Assembly (NCBI GenBank): GCA_002633005.1
Contig: NMRA01000134.1
Coordinates: forward strand, 642,045 to 706,044
Direction of reading: 5' to 3'
DNA length: 64,000 nucleotides
Source of the DNA: Phoronis australis
Lineage: Eukaryota; Phoronida; Phoronidae
Under the pieces are notes generated by a model. That model had not been told where the DNA came from and did no database searches. It was given only the letters and a program-made list of their open reading frames with translations. How positions within the stretch are numbered: the stretch's first letter is position 1; the number at the start of each line of letters is the position of its first letter. The translations under genes and the position numbers were made by a program. Shown in pieces: positions 55,311 to 64,000 of the stretch.

Positions 55311-56222
55311 TGTGTTTGGTCACTGCGGTGCGGTACGTCGGTACTGAAAACATAACACAGCTAATTTTTTTATCATTTAGCTGTGTACTTCAAACTACAC
55401 TTTAGAATAATGCGCAACAGTGCAAACCAGATGTGTCCCCCCACTTCGTCAGAGGCCAACGAGTGTACTGGCCAGGTACGACGGTCCCCTTCTCTAACTG
55501 TCCAGTTTACAGAAAAAGATGAGACATTCAGGGAGGAAGAAAACACACAGTCGATGTTTAAAATATTTAAAATAACTACAATGGATAAGAGTGATTAACT
55601 GTGAATTGACTGCAACCACTTCGGAGATCATTTCACACAAACTCACTTTAAAAATGTACTCAAGAGCCAAAGAATTTCCAATTGTCTTTTCCCCTTGCAT
55701 TTCTTACGACTATGGAATTGAGACAAGCCTGGTAAACGGTAAGTGGGAGTCACAAGTTTTGCTATCACCTTTATTTTAATTTATCCCCTCTTCCGTGATG
55801 ACGTGCGTGTTAGTGGATAATCAGTACATCTCACGTGAAAAAATAAATATGTTTTTCCACTACAGAGTTCGGTAAGTTTACCATTGTCAGATTTAGTACG
55901 AAAGGTAGCCGTTGTATGACGTTTTACATGGATACAAATACTTCGAAACTTGGTTGAGTGAATCGATATAGCGGCCCTCGCAGAGATATACGCTGCTGTT
56001 TAGTGTGTTGGGTTCGAAGGGTGCTTTACCTGACACGATTGTTTTGGTTAGTAATCGCGTTATCAATCTACATTGATGCCTAACGTCTGCGATGTCTCTA
56101 ATTAATGACGTTCCTTGAGTAAACTACTTATTTTTTATTGTCCCTGCAGGCGTTCAGCTGTTCAGGCTGTGGTTAGTGTGGTAGGCCTAATATGTAACCT
56201 CTGGTTCCCGGGCCTCACAAGA

Positions 56223-56242
56223 TGACGTCACGGATAACCAAT
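56223..56242. promoter_or_regulatory. Full CRE (TGACGTCA) followed by CCAAT
   Basis: TGACGTCA at 56223-56230 with CCAAT at 56238-56242. Such pairs are common in promoters, but I see no first exon next to it. It lies 1.7 kb upstream of the NUPR1 ATG (minus strand) and could be distal to that gene. Confidence 0.3.
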
Positions 56243-57294
56243 CTCGTGGGTCTGTGCAGGAGACTAGCCTAATGTGCTGGTCACAAAGATGATGTCAATA
56301 CACCAGTCGACTGTGATACTATCAAGAAAATGAGAGGGGGGCATAAAATGTGTAATAACTAATTAGTGGATATGTGGAATAAAACGAAACAAAGATATGT
56401 TGCACAAAAGTACGCGTATTTAACATATCTAAAAGGCAATTGGCTCATTTTACGCTGTCATTAATGAGCAGGACTTGCAATGTGATTTATGTTCCTGAAT
56501 TTCAACGATCTTAGGACCATTTCATTAATAACTCTTCTCATTAACATCCAACGTTCTCAAAAAATTCTTCACTTTAATTTCAATTTTTAAACAAGATTTG
56601 AGCTTTGAAACTTTTAATAAAATATCAAATACAGCAAAACGTCTGGCTGCCAGTCATTTGTTATTGTTACCCGAATCATTTGTTATTGTTACCAGAACAG
56701 TTGAGTGGGCCAGGCGGGTGAAAACCTTTTGTCTCCTCTTTACTCCCAACATTCTGGCTGGGTGCACTCTTGCAATTTGGTAAAAAAAAACAAACTATTA
56801 TTGTGATACTATTGGAAAAAGTAACATTATGTTATAAATATCAGTCGGAAATAGTCATTTTGTGTAATTCCCAAATAGTGGTCATCACGTTCTTCAAAAT
56901 TCCACCTTTTCGATGGCGGTCAATCTTATTGTATTTTTCACATTTTGGATTTTTGGGTCGAATGTCTTGATACTGCTGTATTGCGCACGAATGTTTTGTG
57001 TTTTGGGTGAATTTGGAATCTCAGCTTCCCCTCGTGAATACTTGGCGGTGTCGGATTTACATGTATAGAGGGTCAAAGGGACAATTCCCCTGAACCGCCC
57101 CACCGAGAGAGGGTCCCGTCTGAAATAGAACACATACAGATGAAAGGCTAAACATCACTAAGCTTGGAAAAGAGTGTCAGTTCATTTCATCGTCGCCTGA
57201 CCCTGCAAGAAAGGACCTTCCTTAACATGAAAGCCGGTTCTTCGATATACAAAAAATAGGGAAACAGAGGTAACCCGTGTCAACATTTGGCCCT

Positions 57295-57366
57295 CTCTCC
57301 GTGAGCCGCCCCTCTCCCCGTGAGCCGCCCCTCCGTCTCCGTGAGCCGCCCCTCTCTCCGTGAGAT
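57295..57366. repeat. Four short tandem units (ccctctctccgtgagccgc)
   Basis: ctccgtgagccgcccctct recurs four times in ~72 bp, with 18-22-bp spacing. GC-rich; no gene is associated. Confidence 0.8.
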
Positions 57367-57895
57367 GTCCCTTAAGAATTTGTCAGTAAAAACAGGAAAA
57401 GGGTGGCCACTTGAATGTCATCAATGTCTCCCTTCAAGGGCTGGGCCACTAAATGTGAAAAGATATATATTTTCAAAGATCAGGGAATGCGCAGCAATTG
57501 ATGTTATCTGTCAGGTCATCAAATTTTCTCAATTGATATACAATTTCAAGACAAAAAAATTGAGCGACAGTCGTCTCCGTTATCCGTAGGAGCCTCTGAA
57601 AAAGTATAGTTTTGCATTCGCAAGATTGTCTTATTGAATTTAAAATGTTCTCGATTTTTAAAAAAAAATATTAAGTGCACGTTTTCAAGTGCGTTTAGAC
57701 GACCTATGCGGCAAAACGGAGACCCTAACAATGTCCTGGCCACTCAGGGCCCTCAAAGTGTAACCATGCACTGAAACTGAGTTGTCAAATGTTCTCTTGA
57801 ATTGTCTCTCTTATCCGTATTCGACGGTCTTTTCTCGACTGTCCGGGGCTCACGCCTATGTCGGTTGCCACGGTTTAACCATGACGCCGACAATT

Positions 57896-57935
57896 TTTTT
57901 TGGGGGGGGGGCCCGTGCTCCCCCCCCCCCCCTGC
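57896..57935. repeat. Poly-G / poly-C foldback
   Basis: tggggggggggcccgtgctc followed by a run of C: a homopolymeric hairpin likely to be error-prone in sequencing. Confidence 0.75.
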
Positions 57936-58095
57936 CCAACCCGCTTCCTACGGCCCTGCAAATACTCCTTTCCTGAATGTCACTCCATTTGTCAACAACA
58001 TTTGGAACTTGCCATTTTGTTGTCGTGATGATCGGACGAAGTTCATGTAACAACTTGATTTTGATGGTTAGCATGAGGCATAATTTGCCAAACAA

Positions 58096-58311
58096 CGTAG
58101 AAAATAAATCTGAAACTAAATAAGGCTATCCAGATCCTCCCAAGGATACCATTGTTTCACGAAATGTAGAATATAAATAGGTAAATAAAACAACAAGAAT
58201 GGATCAACTGAAATTTTCGGATGTAATAACGTCCTTTGTTTCTGTTGACAAAGGACGTTATTACATCCGAAAATTTCAGTTGATCCATTCTTGTTTACCT
58301 ATTTATATTCT
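58096..58311. repeat. Dispersed repeat copy carrying a long palindrome
   Basis: 58096-58190 matches the dispersed repeat at 18299-18400. It runs into a hairpin with perfect 48-bp arms, 58192-58239 and 58248-58295 (left arm starts aacaagaatggatcaactga), and an 8-base loop ttctgttg. Outside these, 58168-58185 pairs with 58294-58311 (agaatataaataggtaaa), with an extra taaaac in the left side only. Confidence 0.9.
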
Positions 58312-58679
58312 GCATAATTTGCCGAAATGCTTCTGGCGTGCGTATAGAGAGCCTATGGGATGGTTACTCTCTGTGACCAGACCAGCTCAGAGATCATGGA
58401 CTTTCTAAGACGTCAAAGCCTTACAATGGGCCAGAACCTCTGATCTGATGGTGGTCCCTCATAAAATCTGGTGAACTCTCAGCGACTAGGCTCCATTCGC
58501 CTACTCACTACTACCTACGTTACTATATTAGCTAACATTTGCTCGTTATGTCTACGCGAAGCGTAGCTCCAGCAGACAAAATTAATTCATGTCAATGGGA
58601 CCCGACCGCGGATTTGAGTGGCGCTGAAAGACAGTATTTTTTATATCCGATAGATGTCGCTTCTATTAATTTCTGTACC

Positions 58680-58927
58680 TTGGATATTTCACTTTTGAGA
58701 AGCGCCATGTTTTGAAAGCGCGCTTGTAGTTGAAGTCTTTGAAGTCAAGCTGGGATAGAATTACCCTATTTCGTGAAGTTTCGCTCACAAGCAAGGTGAA
58801 GAGACTGCTACGAAGCAACTGCCGTTTAACAAGAATATATCGGAACATCAAAAAGTTGTAGTTTTCACTCAAGGAAGCATGCGTTTGGAAACTGTTTTGT
58901 GACGCTGTGTGTGATACTATCGCCACA
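58680..58927 (+). promoter_or_regulatory. Presumed 5' UTR/promoter of the kinesin-like gene
   Basis: Sequence before the ATG at 58928. The first base context (cgccacaATG) is acceptable for initiation. It includes tttatatccgatag near 58640 but no defined start signal. Inferred from position only. Confidence 0.3.
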
Positions 58928-58983
58928 ATGACAGACATCATGGAATGGTCTGCTGACGACACCAGTGTTAGGGTTGCTTTAAG
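58928..58983 (+). CDS. Probable first coding exon of a kinesin motor (kinesin-4/KIF21-like)
   Basis: ATG..GCTTTAAG|GTGAGC encodes MTDIMEWSADDTSVRVALR, with the Arg completed by the next exon (phase 2). Kinesin motor domains of the KIF4/KIF21 type begin 'xxxSVRVA(V/L)RIRPLL', so the next residues should be (I/C)RP. No continuing exon was found before position 64000, so the rest of the gene probably lies beyond the window. The match is short and could be chance. A longer open frame on the minus strand (58666-58962) overlaps it and shows nothing recognisable. Confidence 0.5.
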
Positions 58984-59287
58984 GTGAGCTGAATAACGCA
59001 GCGTTACTCCAAAGTACCTATTTCAATACTCAGTGTATTTCTATTTCCAGTAGTCTTTTATTTCCAGTGACGAAATGCTCTGTCGACATCGTGGGGAAAA
59101 TTCTAGTTTCACGCTTCATTTTCACGGATTCACAGGTGGCATATGCCTGGTCGGAGACTTGAATTATGACAAGTTCATGTAGATGGCATTTTCCCGTTGT
59201 TGGCACTGTTGTAGTAGAAGCACTTACAAACCTTCCATCACAAAAAACAAACTTTGATCTATACAATTTCCCTTAAAAATTCTTAAA

Positions 59288-59524
59288 ATGAAATTGGTCT
59301 CAAATTGTTCCTTGGCTTAATCGTCAGGTGATTTACCAGAGTAAGCCTGAGGAAGGGCTTTGAAAGACAACATGTTATTGCTTGATACCAGGTGCTACAA
59401 GTTGGCTTGTCACTCCATATCATTCTATGCAAGGAGCATGATTGAATTTAGAAAAATTTTGTCAGTTCCTTGCAAGCCTAGAAATCACTTCTCTGAGTAA
59501 GCAACAAGTTGAGACTAATTTTAT
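59288..59524. mobile_element. MITE family with GAAAGAACTGACA core, fullest copy
   Basis: The left end is atgaaattggtctcaaattg followed by ttccttggc; the right end in reverse complement is ataaaattagtctcaacttg followed by ttgcttac. That is about 45 bp of imperfect terminal inverted repeat on a 237-bp non-coding element. Related copies lie at 9291-9485 and 10178-10380, with fragments near 20720-20870 and 49998-50035. Confidence 0.8.
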
Positions 59525-59678
59525 AATAGTATATAATTATATATTAGTGGTCTAAATTTAAACTTTGGTTCTTTGACGGAATGCCAATTTATTTCTGCTC
59601 TTAGTGTTGAATTAATTGTCCACAAAAAACGGGAATTTCTTAAATTCTCCTGAGTTCATTTAAATTGAGATAGGAATC

Positions 59679-60299
59679 CAGTGGCGGATCTAGGATATCA
59701 CAAGGGGGGGGGGCCAACATTTTGTCTAGCTGTAAGCATTTGCGCAAAGTGAACCACAATTGTAGATGCGCATAGCACTGAATGGGGGGAGGTCAGGAGG
59801 GGGGTTTGCCTCCCTCCCGCTCAGGAAATTTTTCTGTTTTTACCTCTAAAAATCAAGCATTTTCCTTGATTCCTGAAGTATTATCCTAGAAAAAAAGGCA
59901 AAAAAAAACTGAGAACGTGTCAAACAGGAAAAACATCAAGTTCCAAAGAATCGAACTCACGACCTGGCGGTTATGGCGCGCGTGCATTACCACTACACCA
60001 CCACGATTTAACTACTATTCTCATACTAAGAGACCTACTTGTTTATGGTCCACAGCGTTTGCGCGCGAAACCTACTTCTTTTTGTAATGCTTATTACACG
60101 TTTTATATTTTGTGCCATTAATTCTTAACAAATTTGTCGTATTTAAAGTAGTCTTCAAATGCCCAAAAGACCAAATCCGTTTTTCGTGTTGGCAATAATG
60201 ACATTTCCCTACGCTCTTACTGCTTTATTTTTTTTTTGCGGCAGCCAAGGGGGGTGGGGGGCGGGACCCCTGGGCCCCCCGCTCCTAAATCCGCCTGTG
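59679..60299. mobile_element. TIR element CAGTGGCGGATCTAGGA with GAATC target duplication
   Basis: The left end is cagtggcggatctaggatat; the right end in reverse complement is cacaggcggatttaggagcg. Both flanks carry GAATC (59674-59678, 60300-60304). Runs of G near the left and G/C runs near the right are inside it. No transposase is present. A tRNA-like segment is embedded at 59943-60005. Confidence 0.85.
59943..60005 (-). ncRNA. tRNA-like / SINE-type pol III promoter segment
   Basis: The minus strand reads tggtgtagtggtaatgcacg, ccataaccgccaggtcgtga and gttcgattc, i.e. A-box-like (TGGTGTAGTGG) and B-box-like (GAGTTCGATTC) internal promoter motifs at tRNA spacing. The ccataa..aggtc-tgagttcga part is reminiscent of elongator tRNA-Met. 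The acceptor, anticodon and T stems do not pair well, so it is a tRNA-derived remnant, not a functional tRNA. Confidence 0.6.
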
Positions 60300-61195
60300 G
60301 AATCATTGATTTATTCATAGATTTGATTGTGATGACTCGTGGTGTTCTTTCTGTACATGCCAAGATTTCAGTTGTTGTTACAGAAAATTGCTTATGTTTT
60401 GTGGCTAAACATTTTTCGAATCTGAAGTTGTTGATTTAATTCAAAATTCTAGTTCTAGTCTTTAATACCGAACAATTATTAAAATTATTTGTGTTTGATT
60501 AAGTCTGTTTCGTCAGTCTTGGCACATCCAGAAGTGGGAGCCAAGTTATTGTCATGAAAACGTGTTCGTTGGAATCATCCCTAAAGCTCCTTTGTTTTCA
60601 TGCAGTTTTGATAATAGATACTACAAATGTTCTGTTAATTCATAATTGTTGAGCCATTTCCTATCTGCACCAGATACATGACTCCTGTACACTCGGAACA
60701 GGTGTCATAACACCAACAGATGTTCGCATTCCTCCTCCAGTGTGCCAGCATGCCATCTACTTTTTAAGTGGAACGATTGTTTTGCACTCACTGCTGGTAA
60801 CATTTGTTTGACACTCTAATAGTACGGTAATTGAAACAATTCTTTCCTCTGGAATAAGTCCAGGAAGGAAGTACTGGAGTAGTGTGTACAGCAAGTGTCT
60901 GAGTGCATGAACACGTGTCTAAGATTTCCTGAAGGGGATGGACAAAACTTGCTACATAGCTCAATGATGATTTACTACCGTGTATAACTGTGCCGAAATG
61001 TTTTGTTTAAGGTCTAAACTTAGGTTAGTTTTCACAAATATCAAAGTCTTATTTTTTTCTGTGTATTTGGTTTGATTTTTAATTGACTTTGCATAATATT
61101 TCGTTTTTAACTTCCCCGCAGAAAGGTCACAATTAGTCATGGATAGATGTTTCAGATTATGTGTTTATATTTCAAAGTCTCACTCTAATGTACTG

Positions 61196-61500
61196 TCCAC
61201 ACCAAACTGGTCGTAACACTTAAACTCTTTGAGTCTTGGCACTTTGGAACCACCTTTAAAGTTGTAACTGTAGATTGGTTACAACCTTCTGTTATTGTGA
61301 GAGTGGTTTAGAGAGAGGTTATACTGTTGTAACTCAGTGTGAACAGGGTGAACATGACAATTGTAAAAGTTATAACTGTAGGTGGTGCTGCTGTCAAATC
61401 CATAAACATGGGATACAACTGTTATAACTGGGCTTGGTAAGGATTGCAGAATAGTTACAACTATGGAAAGGTTTTGTTGGTCTGAGCACAGCTCTAGTCA
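61196..61500. repeat. Possible non-autonomous element rich in GTTATAACTG words
   Basis: tactgtccacaccaaactgg at the left and, in reverse complement, gctgtgctcagaccaacaaa at the right are weakly inverted. Inside, agttgtaactgtag, ggttacaacct and agttataactg repeat in both orientations. Limits uncertain. Confidence 0.35.
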
Positions 61501-61559
61501 ACCAACCAACAGCCCATTGTGCATTTGTAGGCTTTTTTTAATCTTTTGACTTCTTTCAG

Positions 61560-61838
61560 AGCATTGGAAATCTCAGAATAACTAGTACTCCTGATCCTGA
61601 GAAGGGCAATCTCAAAATAACTGGCACCTTTGGTTCTGAGAAGGGAAATCTCTAACTAACTGGTAGCCCTGGTCCTGAGAAGGGAAATCTCAAAATAACT
61701 GGAATCCCTGGTCTTGAGAAGGGAAATCTCAAAATATAAGTGGTACCGCTGGTTCTGAGAAGGGAAATCTCAAAATAACTGGTACTCCTGGTCCTGAGAA
61801 GGAAAATCTCAAAAATATTTGGTGCTTCCGGTCCTGAA
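61560..61838. repeat. Minisatellite, ~39 bp x 7 (gagaagggaaatctcaaaat)
   Basis: Units gagaagggaaatctcaaaat followed by aactggtactcctggtcct run seven times with point changes. The minus strand stays open and encodes repeats of LRFPFSxPGxPVI; this follows from the 39-bp (13-codon) period and is not evidence of a gene. Confidence 0.9.
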
Positions 61839-62763
61839 AATGATAATGTTACATAAGTGTGGCACCAGTGGGAAAACGAAAGTTGACCGTTCAACAGTTT
61901 CACTTGTATCCTGTTGCATCAAGCAGTTGACTGAGGTATCATTTTTTGCTATGCTATAAGTTGGCAGGCAATAGCACATTAAGATTTCTGATGACTCAGT
62001 ATGGTGTCTACAGCAATAGAAATGAACAAAATAATGAATCAGGGACGTTGGAAGCATTGGCAGTGTGAATAGAATTGGCTTTGGCTACAAGCAGTGCAAA
62101 ATCATGGTAAACTGTCGCCTTTGTATTTTGAGTGCCTTACAAGATGAGAGAGCTCATTCAAAATCCAATTCTCCTTCAGGAAACTCAGTCCCACTGAGAT
62201 CTGCCTCAGAGGAGCACTCTTATTCTGGGCACTTGTCATACCTTGAAGGTGTCAGTACAACACACCTGTGGCTCTAGTCTAGAGAGATATTGACAGTTAT
62301 TTATTCACCTGCTTACTACTCAGGGTCCTGTTTTATCAGAAGTCAATCAGTTCATTAACACAGCTATGTGGCTTGTGAGGACAGCAATAAAAATGCAGAT
62401 ACAAATTTGCATAATGTTGTTGTTCTTACAGCCACAACCAAGCCTATGAACTTTCATAAAATAGACCCGTGGGGAAGGGGTTGGGGGTTGCCCTTTTGAA
62501 CCTTGAATGGTGTGTCCAGTTGATGTTAATGTAACAATTGAGTGGGGGGGGGTGGTAGTTTCAGTTCATGGTTCTTCTGGCCCTTGTGTCTTGTCATCAC
62601 TGCTCAGTTATGAATAGGGAGGTGTCCAGTGACACACCTACGCTTGTGAGATGGGATGGATTTGTTGTGCTACCATTTTCAATTGTTTCGTTGTCCTTAG
62701 AGCAATACTGAGTTTTTTATGATAAAGAAAACCTTGATGGCTAACGAAAGCGAAAAGTATGAT

Positions 62764-62932
62764 GCACACACACAGACACAGACACAGACAGACACACAGA
62801 CACACAGACACAGACAGACACAGACACAGACACACAGACACACATACACACATACACACAAACACACAGACACACAGACACACAGACACACAGACAGACA
62901 GACACACACACACACAGACACACACACACACA

Positions 62933-62999
<67 letters not shown>

Positions 63000-63002
63000 A
63001 CA
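62764..63002. repeat. (CA)n / (CAGA)n compound microsatellite
   Basis: About 240 bp of cacacagacacacagacaca passing into pure (ca)n. All frames are open on both strands; none is coding. Confidence 0.97.
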
Positions 63003-64000
63003 CTTCCATTGAATGTTGTGTTTTAAATAGCTACTTACCAAGCAATATTTGTTATAATGCCCTTTCTGATTCTGTTGTATTCACCCACAAAGGGGCCTAT
63101 TACCTCACAGCTATACACTGTTACTGTGCTAATATCTACTTTAACTTAGTCTGCCATTTGTCATTCTGATACGACTAAAGCAATGAATTGCAACTGACTT
63201 GAAGAAAATAAAAAAATTGAACGAGGCATGATGAAACACTTTTTATTTGTCTGCAGCCCTGCACTTCAAAAGCTTGTCTAATCGTACAAAGCAATTTTCT
63301 AGCTCTGCAAATGAAGACCAATGATTTCAAGGTTTGGGAATTGATTATGCAGAGTTTGTTTGGCATGGATATGCACTCTACAACATTCTGCGTCATACTC
63401 TTGTGACTGTTATGCTTTTCCAAAATTCTGTGTTATACTTTTGTGGCTACTACCAGGCTGTATGATGTTAAACGCGTCATACGCTTGTGAGTACTATGGT
63501 TTAACCCATGTGATATGAAATCAGGTTTGTTTGAGCAGCTAGTTTTTGCTAGGTTCACATGATTGGAGAAAACGCTACAAGTTTTTCAGGGTCATTTTTC
63601 TCCAACAGTTAGTTTCCTGACCACCCGAATAGCATTTAGTGAAAAAGTTGATGTGGAAACACATTCACTCTGCGAACGCAACATGGGCCTCCTTTCCTTT
63701 AAACCCATGTGTCTCCTTTGAAAGTAAGCAGTCTGGCTACAAAAGTGCTTAGTACTGAAAACACCAGCAATTTTGGAGTAATTCTAACCACCATACATCA
63801 AAGCACCATCAAAAGGGACGCTTGTAACCGTTTGCATGTCTTCCGTTTTTCACTACTGGCAAAAGTGCTAGCAAAAACGCTAGCGTTGTAGTCAGTCTGT
63901 GCATGGGGGGTGGGGTTATTTGTCTTGAAAGATTTAATTGCACTTAGGATGCAGTTCTCATACTGCAGTCTTCTCTTTGTTTTACATACAGCTAGCAGTT
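63003..64000. other. No feature recognised to window end
   Basis: AT-rich sequence without a convincing exon or repeat. If the kinesin-like gene is real, this is its first intron. The last bases (ttttacatacag) resemble a splice acceptor, but the following codons (AG-C TAG) would stop in the required phase. Confidence 0.35.

Noticed and set aside
59973-59975. Functional tRNA-Met reading of the tRNA-like segment
   Set aside because: Acceptor, anticodon and T stems pair poorly and it lies inside a transposable element.
62638-63169. Long Cys-Val and His-Thr open frames
   Set aside because: They are (CA)n/(GT)n microsatellite translations on both strands.

Overview
This is eukaryotic, almost certainly invertebrate-animal, nuclear DNA: AT-rich, with short phase-consistent coding exons bounded by GT..AG introns, many small DNA transposons (MITEs), microsatellites and several diverged minisatellites. 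Very few of the open frames are genes; nearly all coding content is in short exons that had to be read through their splice sites. Two stretches occur twice in succession on either side of a single N, with only synonymous differences in the longer pair. That fits a draft assembly of a highly heterozygous (marine-invertebrate-like) animal. I could not fix the phylum from sequence alone.

Layout. (1) Positions 1-11384, + strand: the 3' part of an orphan nuclear hormone receptor gene. Five exons encode zinc finger II of the DNA-binding domain, the hinge and a full ligand-binding domain with an AF-2-like C-terminus. Its introns hold a minisatellite grown out of its own 5' splice site, 'CCCCCTAGTGG' cassette repeats, a 164-bp higher-order repeat and several MITEs. 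(2) 11385-18842: no gene recognised; tandem repeats, a roughly 180-bp palindrome and a 600-bp TATAGACGCA-type satellite. (3) 18843-41854, + strand: a class I Rab11-family-interacting protein gene with a predicted 504-aa product. It has an N-terminal C2 domain, two NPF motifs and a C-terminal Rab11-binding coiled coil. Two segments of this gene are duplicated next to assembly Ns and are best read as unmerged allelic contig ends. Two decayed THAP zinc-finger fragments lie in its introns. (4) 42213-44027: a MITE into which a DD37D mariner-like transposon has jumped. (5) 44028-54353: repeats and apparently non-coding DNA. (6) 54354-54548, - strand: the first coding exon of a NUPR1/p8 stress-response gene, with CCAAT, E-box and C/EBP-ATF-like sites just upstream. 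(7) 58928-58983, + strand: a probable first coding exon of a kinesin motor, continuing beyond the window. (8) 59288-63002: MITEs, a TIR element carrying a tRNA-like segment, a 39-bp minisatellite and a long (CA)n tract.

The genes do not form a pathway or operon. They are independent animal genes: a transcription factor, a recycling-endosome trafficking adaptor, a stress-response chromatin factor and a motor. The most unusual features are structural. Two separate minisatellites each begin at an exon's 5' splice site and each was later interrupted by a different MITE. A perfect 40-bp-arm hairpin is present in one allelic copy and absent from the other, which looks like a template-switch mutation caught as a polymorphism.
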